From Actinobacillus sp. GY-402 (GTDB lineage Bacteria; Pseudomonadota; Gammaproteobacteria; Enterobacterales; Pasteurellaceae), in contig NZ_CP062137.1 in NCBI RefSeq assembly GCF_014843355.1, forward strand, positions 2,294,001 to 2,358,000: a DNA stretch of 64,000 nt, read 5' to 3'. Of the stretch, positions 18,294-27,706 are shown piece after piece. The notes beneath the pieces are model-generated. The model saw only the letters and a program-made list of their open reading frames with translations, was not told where the DNA came from and did no database searches. Position numbers and translations under genes: made by a program. Position 1 is the first letter of the stretch; every line of letters begins with the position of its first letter.

Positions 18294-20132
18294 ATGACGT
18301 TTTTTACTCGTTTTGCCGCCTTTATTGCGGGTTTGACCGTTTTTTTGTATCCGCACGCCGTGCTGGCCGAAGAGCCGGACACCGCAACCGACACGGAAAC
18401 TCCCGCTACGGAAGACTCCGCCGAAGTTCCGGCGGCGGAAGAGACGGCATCCGCCGCGAAAGTGGATGTTCGGGTAGACGGCATTCGGGATTCCCGCTTA
18501 AGCGAAAACGTGCGCATTTATCTCGACGCCATGGATAAAAACGAGGCGGACGGTTCGGAGCGTCATCAATATTTGTTACGGGAAAATATCGCCAAAGCTT
18601 TACGGGTTTTCGGTTATTACAACAGTAAGATTTATTTCGATTTACAACCCCGGGCGGGCAAAAAGGATTTATTGATTGCCTCCGTGGATGTGGGCGAACC
18701 GGTGCGGATTGACGGCACCGATATTGAAATCTCGGGCGAAGCCGCCGAGGACGAAGCTTTTCAGAAATTGAGCCGAAACGTGCCGCAAAAAGGCGCGGTG
18801 CTGGAACACGAAGCCTATGACGATTACAAAAGTTCGCTGGAAAAGTTAGCCCGTCAGCGCGGGTATTTCGATGCGGATTTTCCGGTGCACGAATTACAGG
18901 TGATGCCTTCGACCAATCAAGGTTGGTGGCGTTTGGTGTTTAACAGCGGACAACGTTATCATTACGGTGAAATTTCTTTCCGGGGTTCCCAAATCCGCGA
19001 AGATTATTTGCGCAACATCTTAAAAATCAAATCCGGCGATCCTTATCTAATTAACGATGTTTCCGGCATGACCAGCGATTATTCGTCCTCCAATTGGTTT
19101 CAGTCGGTGCTGGTGAAGCCTACCCTGCACGAGGACAGCAAATTGGTGGATCTCGAAGTTTTGCTGCGTCCGCGGAAAAAAAACAGCATGGAATTGGGAA
19201 TCGGTTACGGTTCGGATTCCGGTCCGCACACTCAAATCGGTTGGACTCGCCCGTGGATTAACAGTCGCGGACACAGCCTGCGTTCAAATCTGTATCTTTC
19301 TTCGCCGAAGCAAAATTTCGAAGCGACTTACAAAATGCCGTTATTAAAAAATCCGCTGAATTATTATTACGAATTTTCCACGGGTTTTGAACACGAAGAC
19401 GACACCGAAACCGACACAAAATCCACCGCGGCAACCGTTGCCGCCTTGCGCTTCTGGAATCATCCCACGGGCTGGCAGTATTCCACCGGTTTGCGCGCCC
19501 GTTACGATAAATTCACCCAAGCGGATGTGAATGAAAACACCTTGTTGATTTATCCTACCGCTACGGTCAGTCGCTCCCGCATCAGCGGCGGCGCTTTCGC
19601 CAGACGGGCGGATATAATCAGTGCGACGGTGGATCTCGGACGTAAAATGTGGGCGTCGGACGTAGATTTCTTCCGCATTCGCGCCAATGCGGGCTGGATT
19701 AAAACTTTCGCCACCAATCACCGTTTCTTAACCCGCGGCGATATCGGTTATCTGCATACCAACGAATTTCACCGAATTCCGCCTGCATTGCGGTTCTTCG
19801 CCGGCGGCGATCGCAGCGTGCGCGGTTACGGTTACAAAAAAATTGCGCCGAAAGATCAGCGCAACGGCAAATTATTAGGCGGTTCCCGTTTAGTGACGGG
19901 CACGCTGGAATATCAATATCAGGTGGTGAAAGACTGGTGGGCGGCCACATTTTTTGACGCAGGCTTCGCCGCCAATACATTCAGCACCGACGAATTGCGT
20001 TACGGCGCGGGCGTAGGCGTGCGTTGGGCGTCGCCGGTCGGACCGATAAAATTCGACATCGCCACTCCGGTGCGGGATAAGGATGACAGTAAAAACATCC
20101 AATTTTACATAGGTTTGGGCACGGAATTGTAG
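18294..20132 (+). CDS. tamA: TamA, outer-membrane Omp85-family translocation protein
   Basis: Outer-membrane half of the TamA-TamB module, which helps insert some autotransporters and other surface proteins and, with TamB, lipid transport to the outer membrane. From the ATG at 18294 the product has 612 residues: a signal peptide ending AVLA, an acidic low-complexity spacer ([19 protein letters not shown]), about three POTRA domains, and a C-terminal barrel with the Omp85 signature [15 protein letters not shown] rejected an upstream in-frame ATG (18132) because the 54 extra residues are basic and would block the signal peptide; GGAA precedes 18294. It runs into tamB with a 9-base gap. Confidence 0.94.
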   Translation: MTFFTRFAAFIAGLTVFLYPHAVLAEEPDTATDTETPATEDSAEVPAAEETASAAKVDVRVDGIRDSRLSENVRIYLDAMDKNEADGSERHQYLLRENIAKALRVFGYYNSKIYFDLQPRAGKKDLLIASVDVGEPVRIDGTDIEISGEAAEDEAFQKLSRNVPQKGAVLEHEAYDDYKSSLEKLARQRGYFDADFPVHELQVMPSTNQGWWRLVFNSGQRYHYGEISFRGSQIREDYLRNILKIKSGDPYLINDVSGMTSDYSSSNWFQSVLVKPTLHEDSKLVDLEVLLRPRKKNSMELGIGYGSDSGPHTQIGWTRPWINSRGHSLRSNLYLSSPKQNFEATYKMPLLKNPLNYYYEFSTGFEHEDDTETDTKSTAATVAALRFWNHPTGWQYSTGLRARYDKFTQADVNENTLLIYPTATVSRSRISGGAFARRADIISATVDLGRKMWASDVDFFRIRANAGWIKTFATNHRFLTRGDIGYLHTNEFHRIPPALRFFAGGDRSVRGYGYKKIAPKDQRNGKLLGGSRLVTGTLEYQYQVVKDWWAATFFDAGFAANTFSTDELRYGAGVGVRWASPVGPIKFDIATPVRDKDDSKNIQFYIGLGTEL

Positions 20133-20141
20133 GACGGATAA

Positions 20142-23100
20142 ATGACAGAACAGGAACAAAAACCGGCGCAAAGTGCGGTCAAAAAACGCGAAGTTTTTAC
20201 AGCCCGCAAACCGTCCCGCATCCGCAAAATTCTCTGCCGCTCGTTACTTGCGACGGCCGTGTTGGCGGGATTGATCGTCGCCGGCCTGTCCGCCGTTGTC
20301 GGAACCGAAAGCGGCACCAAGTGGACGTTGGGTCTGGCGGATAAATGGCTGGACGGCTTAACCGTCGGCGAAGTAAGCGGTCGGTTACAGCAAGGATTAA
20401 CGCTTAAAAATACGGCGTTCAGTACGGACGGCGTGGACGTGCGCGTGCCTTACGCTCATCTTCGACTGGACTTCGGTTGTTTGCTGCGGCGTGAAATTTG
20501 CGTGGAGGACATTCAAATCCGCCAAACGCAGGTTACCGTCAATACCGCTTTAATTCCGCCGTCGCAAGAAGAGCCGGAAGCGGAATCCGGTCCGCCGGAA
20601 CGTCTGAATTTGCCGATTTCCGTCACGGTGAAAAATATCGGCATAGACGAAACCTCCGTGGCGATTGACAATAACCGTTTATCGCTGGCGCATTTCAAAA
20701 GTGCGGTCAGTTTAAACGATAAAAACGGATTAACCCTGGCGCCGACTGTGCTTGAGGGTTTTAGTTTCCGCACAACGACAACGGCGAAAGAACAGGCGGA
20801 GCAAGCCAAACGCGAAGCGGATCAGGCGGCGGAAAAGGCTCAACCTATGGACTGGGCGGCGTTGGAGCGGACGCTGACACCGGCATTTTTGGGCGAGTTA
20901 AACGAAATTATTTTACCTTTCGATATTCATATAACGGATATTGAAGGCAAAGATTGGTCTTACGAAGCCCGCCAGGATGACGTAATCACGCAAAATATCC
21001 GGATTCCCGAACTGCGTATCCAGGCGGATGCCACAGGCTACGATGTTGCATTGCAAACCTTTTCCGTCAACAGTTCCCTGGGCACGCTGAACGGCAGCGG
21101 CAAGATGCAATTAAACGGTGAAATGCCCGTGGATTTCCGCATTCATTCCGATGTGGAACCGATAATTTCGGATAAGCAAACCCTTTTGCCGAAAAGTACT
21201 TTGGAGCTGACGTTATCGGGCGCGCTTAAAAATGTCACCGCACTGACATTAAATACCACGGGCGGGTTAAATGCCGCTTTGGTCGGTCAGGTTGAGTTGG
21301 CGAAGGACAAAATGCCGTTATCTTTACAGTTAACCGGCGATGCCGCGCAATATCCGTTCAGCGCGACCGACCCGCTAAAACTCAGCCATGTGAATTTACA
21401 TGTGACGGGCGATCTGCTGGATTATCGCGCCACGCTCAGTGCGCAGGCGGAAGGCATGGGCGTGCCGCATACCCGTTTGGATTTCGCCGGCAGCGGCAAA
21501 TTGTATGAAGCGACGATTGAGAAATTGCAACTGAACGCATTGGGCGGTTCTCTGAATGCTAACGGTAACGCCGCTTGGAAAGACGGCGTAAGCTGGCAAG
21601 GTGCGGTGGATTTAAGCAAAATTAATGTGGGAAACTATGTTAAATCCTTTCCTGCCGTATTATCAGGCAAACTGTCCTCCGACGGTCAGGTGAACGGCGA
21701 AAACTGGCGAATTAATGTGCCTGAATTGGATATTAACGGTATGGTTAGCAAGCGCCCGCTTGCGTTAAAGGGAAAACTGACCTCCAGTCAAAGCGAATTG
21801 CTGAATTTATCGGACTTACGGCTCACTTACGGTGATAATAAAATAATCGCGAAAGGGGTATTAAGCGAAAAATCCGATTTCAAACTGGATATTAATGCGC
21901 CGGATTTGCGCGGTTTGGTGCCGGATCTCTCCGCTTCACTGAACGGTAAAGTCGCTTTAACCGGGCGAATGACGGCGCCGAATTTAGAAGCGGATTTAAC
22001 CGGCGGACAAATTCAGTTCCAGGATTTACATCTCGCCGCTCTTAAGGTCAAAAGTAAAATCAATTCCGAGCCGATGGTGCAGGGCAATGCCGATATTGCG
22101 CTGGACGGATTCCGTTACGGCGATGGCGTTCGGTTAAATCATGCGACGCTGACTATCAAAGGCGATGAAAAAAATCACGAACTGCATTTGCACTCGCAGG
22201 GCGAGCCGGTGGCGGCGAATCTTGATTTAACGGGAAATTTTGACCGCACTTCGCAGGTTTGGAAAGGCGTGATTCATCAGACCGATATTCACTCGCCGGT
22301 GGGTGAATTCAAAAATAATCAGTTACATGTGACTTATGATAACAAAGCGGTTAACGCTAATGTTTCCGCTCACTGCTGGACAAATCCCGATATTGAATTG
22401 TGCTTCCCGAAAGCTTTCAACGCCGGCAAAACCGGTGATATCGCCTTTGATTTGAAGAAACTCGATTTGAACTTGGTGAATAAATTAACCGGAAATGAGA
22501 TGCTGAAAGGGCATTTGCGCAGTCAAGGCAACGTGGCGTGGTTTACGGATAAACCGCTGAAATTGGACGTAAAACTGGACGGCAATAACATTAATGTAGC
22601 GCAAAAACTGGATTATCGTACCTTTAAACTCGGCATTCCCAAACTCAGTCTGACCGCCAAAATGGAAAACAACAATCTGAATGCCGTATCGGATATTCAG
22701 TTGCAAAATCAAGGCGGCCTGACCGCCAATCTGACTATTCAGGATGTGGCGCAAGGGCGGAAATTGGGCGGCGATTTGAATATTCATCGTTTGAATCTGA
22801 ATTTGGTGAATCAACTGTTATCTAATGGCGAAAATGTGTCCGGCGATGTAAATGCCAATCTGAAATTTGCCGGTAATCTGGATAAGCCGCTGCTTAACGG
22901 CGATTTCCGCATTAACCGAATTAATGCGGTGGTGAATGCTATGCCGTTTAGAGTCAATAACGGCGAACTTGCTCTGCAATTCCACGGCAACCGTTCCACC
23001 TTAAACGGCTATATTCAAACGCCGGAAAGCCGTTTGGATTTGGACGGCGACGCCGACTGGGCAAGCCTGGAAAACTGGCGCACCAGAGTGCATGCCGAGG

Positions 23101-24059
23101 CAAAGAATTTTTATCTGAATATTCCTTCTATGGCGAAGTTAAAAGTTAGCCCGAACGTGGAAATGAAAGCCGGCCCGACCTTGTTGGAGCTCACCGGTTT
23201 AGTAGATATTCCGTGGGGCCGCATTGCTATTGAAAGTCTGCCGGAAAGCGCGGTTTCCGTCAGCAGCGACGAAGTGATTCTGGACGACAGAACTTCGCGC
23301 GCCAAATTAACCTATATTCCCGCCGAAACCAAAGATGGCATGGCCATTCGTTCCGATTTGAAAATTCATATCGGCGACGATGTAAACATTAATGCTTACG
23401 GATTGAACAGTCAGCTGGAAGGTTTATTAGTGGTGAAGCAGGCGAAAGGCGCGCTGGGTTTGTACGGCGGTATTGATTTAAAACGCGGACGTTACGCGTC
23501 GTTCGGGCAGGATTTGCTGATTCGCAAAGGCTTAATCACTTTTTCCGGATTACCGTCACAACCCATGTTAAACATTGAGGCCATTCGTAATCCGGAAGCC
23601 ATGGAAGATAGTAAAATTACCGCGGGAATTAAAGTTATCGGCCTGGCGGACGCGCCGGAAGTGACGGTATTTTCCGAACCGAGCATGCCGCAAGATCAAG
23701 CGTTATCCTACATTTTGACCGGTCGTTCGCTGGAAAACAGCGGGGAAGCCGGTTCGGGCGGATCCATCGGCGCCGCGTTATTGGGCATGGGATTGGCGAA
23801 AAGCGGTAAAGTTGTCGGTAATATCGGCGAAACTTTCGGTATTTCCGATTTGAACGTTGGTACGGCCGGCGTGGGTGATAGCTCCAAAGTCGTGGTCAGC
23901 GGCAATTTAACTAAAGATTTACAGATAAAATACGGCGTGGGATTATTTGACGGCTTGGCGGAAGTGACATTACGTTATAGACTATTACCGCGACTTTATC
24001 TGCAATCCGTTTCGGGCGTGAACCAAGCCTTTGATTTGTTATATCAGTTTGAATTCTAA
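20142..24059 (+). CDS. tamB: TamB, inner-membrane-anchored translocation/lipid-transfer protein
   Basis: A 1305-residue partner of TamA. One N-terminal membrane anchor (about residues 34-55) is followed by a very long stretch of beta-rich repeats of the AsmA-like/DUF490 type that spans the periplasm, ending in the conserved TamB domain (LGLYGGIDLKRGRYASFGQD and the C-terminal YGVGLFDGLAEVTLRY). Such bridge proteins form a hydrophobic groove linking the membranes. The reading frame is intact along nearly 4 kb. An uptake core near its start encodes QSAVKKR. Neighbour order tamA-tamB is standard; ppx follows after 9 bases, so all three may be cotranscribed. Confidence 0.95.
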   Translation: MTEQEQKPAQSAVKKREVFTARKPSRIRKILCRSLLATAVLAGLIVAGLSAVVGTESGTKWTLGLADKWLDGLTVGEVSGRLQQGLTLKNTAFSTDGVDVRVPYAHLRLDFGCLLRREICVEDIQIRQTQVTVNTALIPPSQEEPEAESGPPERLNLPISVTVKNIGIDETSVAIDNNRLSLAHFKSAVSLNDKNGLTLAPTVLEGFSFRTTTTAKEQAEQAKREADQAAEKAQPMDWAALERTLTPAFLGELNEIILPFDIHITDIEGKDWSYEARQDDVITQNIRIPELRIQADATGYDVALQTFSVNSSLGTLNGSGKMQLNGEMPVDFRIHSDVEPIISDKQTLLPKSTLELTLSGALKNVTALTLNTTGGLNAALVGQVELAKDKMPLSLQLTGDAAQYPFSATDPLKLSHVNLHVTGDLLDYRATLSAQAEGMGVPHTRLDFAGSGKLYEATIEKLQLNALGGSLNANGNAAWKDGVSWQGAVDLSKINVGNYVKSFPAVLSGKLSSDGQVNGENWRINVPELDINGMVSKRPLALKGKLTSSQSELLNLSDLRLTYGDNKIIAKGVLSEKSDFKLDINAPDLRGLVPDLSASLNGKVALTGRMTAPNLEADLTGGQIQFQDLHLAALKVKSKINSEPMVQGNADIALDGFRYGDGVRLNHATLTIKGDEKNHELHLHSQGEPVAANLDLTGNFDRTSQVWKGVIHQTDIHSPVGEFKNNQLHVTYDNKAVNANVSAHCWTNPDIELCFPKAFNAGKTGDIAFDLKKLDLNLVNKLTGNEMLKGHLRSQGNVAWFTDKPLKLDVKLDGNNINVAQKLDYRTFKLGIPKLSLTAKMENNNLNAVSDIQLQNQGGLTANLTIQDVAQGRKLGGDLNIHRLNLNLVNQLLSNGENVSGDVNANLKFAGNLDKPLLNGDFRINRINAVVNAMPFRVNNGELALQFHGNRSTLNGYIQTPESRLDLDGDADWASLENWRTRVHAEAKNFYLNIPSMAKLKVSPNVEMKAGPTLLELTGLVDIPWGRIAIESLPESAVSVSSDEVILDDRTSRAKLTYIPAETKDGMAIRSDLKIHIGDDVNINAYGLNSQLEGLLVVKQAKGALGLYGGIDLKRGRYASFGQDLLIRKGLITFSGLPSQPMLNIEAIRNPEAMEDSKITAGIKVIGLADAPEVTVFSEPSMPQDQALSYILTGRSLENSGEAGSGGSIGAALLGMGLAKSGKVVGNIGETFGISDLNVGTAGVGDSSKVVVSGNLTKDLQIKYGVGLFDGLAEVTLRYRLLPRLYLQSVSGVNQAFDLLYQFEF

Positions 24060-24068
24060 GGGAATAAC

Positions 24069-25613
24069 ATGAACTATGAAAATTTAATGAAAAAAGCGAC
24101 CGCACTTTCCTTAGAAAACGACAGGCATATCCGTGAAATTGCCGCTATCGATTTGGGCTCAAACAGCTTTCACATGATTGTAGCGCGCATTGTGAACGGC
24201 TCCATTCAGATTTTATCCCGTCTCAAACAAAAAGTGCAGCTTGCCAAAGGATTGGACAAAAACGGCATCCTCGATCAGGAAGCCATTACCCGCGGCGTGA
24301 ATTGTCTGGCGTTATTCGGCGAACGGTTGCAGGGATTTAAACCCGAAAACGTCAATGTAGTAGGCACTTACACGTTACGAAGTGCGGTCAATAATGACGA
24401 GTTTTTACGCCAGGCAAAAGCGGTTTTTCCTTACCCGATTAACATTATTTCCGGCGAAACCGAAGCGCATATGATTTACGCCGGCGTTTCGCATACCCAA
24501 CCGGAAAGCGGACGCAAATTCGTGATCGACATCGGCGGCGGTTCTACGGAAATGATTATCGGCGACAACTTTACCCCGATTATCGCCCGCAGCCGCGATA
24601 TGGGCTGTGTGAGTTTTGCCAAGCACTTCTTCCCGAAGGGTGAAATCACGCCCGAAGCCTTCGAACGGGCGCGCCGCACCGCTTTAGCTCGCATTGCGGA
24701 TTTGGCGGAATGCTATCAGGCTTTGGGTTGGCAGCATGTATTGGGATCTTCCGGCACCATTAAAACCGTTCATCAGGTTATTGCGGCGAATCTCGATCCC
24801 GACGGCGTGATTACGGCGGGACGGCTGGATTTTTTGATTGAGCGCGTGCTGAAATTCGAACGTTTTGACGAATTAAAAATAGCGGGCTTAAATGACGAAC
24901 GCGCCGATGTTTTCGTGCCCGGACTGGCGATTCTGAGCGCCATTTTCGACACCTTCAATATCGTGCAAATGCGTTATTCCGACGGCGCATTGCGTGAAGG
25001 CGTGATGTACGGCCTCGATCAGAATTTTCAGGTGATGAACATTCGCCAGCGCACGGCGGAAGGACTGGCGGAACAATTTAACATCGACCGCTTACAGGCG
25101 GAACGGGTGAGTAAATCCGTCGTACAGCTGGCGCAACAGTTCCATGAATGGCAAGCCTCGGAATTTGCCGACGAAATGCAGGAAATCATTCTTTGGGCGG
25201 CGTTACTGCACGAAGTGGGCATTGTGATTAATCACAAAAATATGCACCGCCATTCCGCCTATATTCTGGCCAATATGGAATTGCCGGGATTCGATCGGGA
25301 ACAGCAGCGTTTGTTGGCAACCTTGGTACGCCATCAGCAAAACGCTTTTCACAGCGATGAAATCGGACAATTCGCCCGCTACACGCCGTTGGACGTGCTG
25401 TCGGCGATTCGTTTGCTGCGTTTGGCTATTTTACTGAACAAATCCCGCCAGGCGACGGAAACCGCAGAAAAAATCTCGCTCAAAACCGACCGCACTTTAT
25501 GGCAGCTGGAATTTGAACCCGCCTATCTGACCCGCAATCCGCTGGTTCGGCAGGATTTGAAACTGGAACAGAAAAATCTGATCGAAATCGGTTTGGAATT
25601 AAACGTCCAGTGA
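24069..25613 (+). CDS. ppx: Exopolyphosphatase / guanosine pentaphosphatase
   Basis: Releases phosphate from polyphosphate chains and can convert pppGpp to ppGpp. The 514-residue product has the ASKHA-fold phosphate loops AAIDLGSNSFHMIVA (about residues 26-40) and DIGGGSTEM (near 155), and a C-terminal HD-like helical domain (LLHEVGIVINHKNMHRHSAY), as in E. coli Ppx (513). Unlike E. coli there is no ppk next to it; it instead trails tamAB. The first codons include an uptake core (translating KKATALS), so the extreme N-terminus is partly dictated by that signal. Confidence 0.95.
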   Translation: MNYENLMKKATALSLENDRHIREIAAIDLGSNSFHMIVARIVNGSIQILSRLKQKVQLAKGLDKNGILDQEAITRGVNCLALFGERLQGFKPENVNVVGTYTLRSAVNNDEFLRQAKAVFPYPINIISGETEAHMIYAGVSHTQPESGRKFVIDIGGGSTEMIIGDNFTPIIARSRDMGCVSFAKHFFPKGEITPEAFERARRTALARIADLAECYQALGWQHVLGSSGTIKTVHQVIAANLDPDGVITAGRLDFLIERVLKFERFDELKIAGLNDERADVFVPGLAILSAIFDTFNIVQMRYSDGALREGVMYGLDQNFQVMNIRQRTAEGLAEQFNIDRLQAERVSKSVVQLAQQFHEWQASEFADEMQEIILWAALLHEVGIVINHKNMHRHSAYILANMELPGFDREQQRLLATLVRHQQNAFHSDEIGQFARYTPLDVLSAIRLLRLAILLNKSRQATETAEKISLKTDRTLWQLEFEPAYLTRNPLVRQDLKLEQKNLIEIGLELNVQ

Positions 25614-25700
25614 TTTTGCTCGCCGCAAAAAGTGCGGGAAAAAAACGGCATGTTTTTACAAACCCGAAAAGCATCGGGCATAAAAAAACGTTGAAAAATT

Positions 25701-25725
25701 TGACCGCACTTTTGTTGTGCGGTCA
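25701..25725. terminator. Bidirectional terminator between ppx and uxuA
   Basis: TGACCGCAC (25701-25709), 7-base loop, GTGCGGTCA (25717-25725). A-rich sequence on the left gives a T-run for the minus-strand uxuA operon, and T's on the right serve ppx. It contains a canonical uptake core. Confidence 0.85.
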
Positions 25726-25738
25726 GCGGTTTTTCGGA

Positions 25739-26923
25739 TTATTTTTCAAAAAAGACTTTTTTCAGCGCCATTTCCAGCCCGCGGAACTCGGCCAAGCCTT
25801 TTAAACGGCCGATTGCCGAATAACCCGGATTGGTTTTTTTCTTCAGATCATCAAGCATTTGATGACCGTGATCCGGTCGCATCGGGATTAAACGAGTTTC
25901 GCCGTTTGCTTTACGACGGTATTCTTCCGTCAATAAGGCTTTTACCACGTTAAACATGTCCACGTCGCCCTGTAAATGCGAGGCTTCATGGAAGGTTAAC
26001 GGATTTTCTTCGCGACAGGTGGAACGTAAATGCGCGAAATAAATGCGGTCGCCGAATTTTTCGGTCATTTTGACTAAGTCATTGTCCGCTCGAACGCCGT
26101 AAGAACCGGTACACATGGTGAATCCGTTTGCCGGTAAATCGCAGGTATCCACATACCATTGCATATCTTCAATAGTTGAAACGATTCGCGGTAAACCTAA
26201 AATCGGCCGCGGAGGGTCGTCGGGATGAACCGCCATTTTTATGCCGACTTCCTGTGCCACGGGAATAATTTCATTGAGAAAATAAGCCAGGTGGGTGCGG
26301 AATTTTTCCGGCGAAATATCTTTGTAGCGATCCAGTTGGCCTTGGAATTCCTCTAAGGTGTAACCTTCTTCCGCACCGGGTAAACCGGCGATAATGTTGT
26401 CGGTTAATTGCTTAATTTCCGCATCCGACATTTTTTCAAAATACGCTTGAGCCTGTTTTTGTTCTTTTGCGGTATAAATTTGTTCCGATCCGGGACGTTT
26501 TAAAATATGCAATTCGAATGCGGCAAAAGCGATTTGATCAAATCGCAGCGCTTTTGAGCCGTCCGGTAATTCATAAGCCAGATCGGTGCGGGTCCAGTCC
26601 AGTACCGGCATGAAGTTGTAACAAACGGTATCAATACCGCATTGCGCCAGATTGCGTAAGGTTTGCTTATAATTCTCAATCCAGGTTTTGTAATTGCCCG
26701 TTTGGGTTTTAATTTCTTCGTGAACCGGTACGCTTTCCACCACCGACCAGGTTAAGCCGGCGGCCTCGATAATCGCTTTGCGTTTTTCAATTTCTTCCAC
26801 CGTCCAGATTTGTCCGTTCGGAATGTGATGCAGCGCATTCACAATGCCGGTTGCGCCCGCCTGACGAATATCGGCTAAAGAGACGGGATCGTTCGGTCCG
26901 TACCAACGCCATGTTTGTTCCAT
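25739..26923 (-). CDS. uxuA: Mannonate dehydratase
   Basis: Dehydrates D-mannonate to 2-keto-3-deoxygluconate, the third step of glucuronate breakdown. The 394-residue sequence starts [20 protein letters not shown] and carries the metal-binding family segments [13 protein letters not shown] and [17 protein letters not shown] sits 6 bases before the start. Last gene of the leftward operon dctQ-dctM-GH31-uxuR-uxuA. The order uxuR-uxuA behind TRAP genes recalls the Haemophilus influenzae glucuronate locus. Confidence 0.96.
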   Translation of the reverse strand: MEQTWRWYGPNDPVSLADIRQAGATGIVNALHHIPNGQIWTVEEIEKRKAIIEAAGLTWSVVESVPVHEEIKTQTGNYKTWIENYKQTLRNLAQCGIDTVCYNFMPVLDWTRTDLAYELPDGSKALRFDQIAFAAFELHILKRPGSEQIYTAKEQKQAQAYFEKMSDAEIKQLTDNIIAGLPGAEEGYTLEEFQGQLDRYKDISPEKFRTHLAYFLNEIIPVAQEVGIKMAVHPDDPPRPILGLPRIVSTIEDMQWYVDTCDLPANGFTMCTGSYGVRADNDLVKMTEKFGDRIYFAHLRSTCREENPLTFHEASHLQGDVDMFNVVKALLTEEYRRKANGETRLIPMRPDHGHQMLDDLKKKTNPGYSAIGRLKGLAEFRGLEMALKKVFFEK

Positions 26924-26948
26924 AAAAACTCCTTATTTAATCATTTAG

Positions 26949-27704
26949 TTAAAGGCCGACCACCACAGGATTTACGCTAAACAGGAAGCCGTCAAAGTCA
27001 GGATCTTCAATGTCGGATAACTCGAATAACTTTTGTTTTACGTTTTCCAAGTGCTGCCACATCGCTTTTTTCGCGAGTGCCGGGTTTTTTCGTTGAATGC
27101 CGTTTAAAATATTCTGATGATCCTGAAGCCAGGATTTACGGTATTCCCGATCGCTAATATGGGCGTGTAACCCTTGCCACATGGATGACTTGGTCCGATA
27201 TTTCCAGAGATCCTTTTGTAATTTAATCAGAATTTCGTTTTGTGTGATTTCGGCGATCGCACTGTGAAATTCCTCATCGGCGGTATAATCTTTGTCGTCT
27301 TCGGCTAATTTCATCCGCTCTTTATTTAAGATTTCTTTCAATCTCAAAATATCGTTACGAGTCGCTTGAATGGCGGCAAATTCCGCAATACCGCTTTCTA
27401 ATAATTGTCTTGCCTGTAAAAGCTCAAACGGGCCGACATCTTCATAAGATTCATCCTGATTTTCCGCAGAAGTCAGAGGCATGTTGATAACGTATACGCC
27501 CGAACCTTTACGCACTTCCACTAAATTTTCCAATTCAAGCATAATGATAGCTTCGCGAACCACGGTGCGACTAACATTCATTTTTTCTGCAAGATCTCGC
27601 TCAGGCGGCAATCTGTCACCAATCCGGTAAAGACCATCAATTAATTCTTGTTTCAATATTGACCCAATTTTTTTATATGAGCGTAATTCTGCATTTTCAG
27701 CCAT
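26949..27704 (-). CDS. uxuR: Glucuronate-operon repressor, FadR-type GntR family
   Basis: A 251-residue regulator with an N-terminal GntR winged helix (LPPERDLAEKMNVSRTVVRE) and a C-terminal FCD domain (about 95-235) with acidic and histidine residues that normally bind a metal and a sugar-acid ligand. In enterobacteria UxuR responds to fructuronate and represses the glucuronate genes. The start codon is 2 bases beyond the GH31 stop, with AGAG within the end of that gene, so the two are probably translationally coupled. A TTGGT-AA-ACCAA palindrome upstream of dctQ is the likely operator, implying autoregulation. Confidence 0.92.
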   Translation of the reverse strand: MAENAELRSYKKIGSILKQELIDGLYRIGDRLPPERDLAEKMNVSRTVVREAIIMLELENLVEVRKGSGVYVINMPLTSAENQDESYEDVGPFELLQARQLLESGIAEFAAIQATRNDILRLKEILNKERMKLAEDDKDYTADEEFHSAIAEITQNEILIKLQKDLWKYRTKSSMWQGLHAHISDREYRKSWLQDHQNILNGIQRKNPALAKKAMWQHLENVKQKLFELSDIEDPDFDGFLFSVNPVVVGL

Positions 27705-27706
27705 AA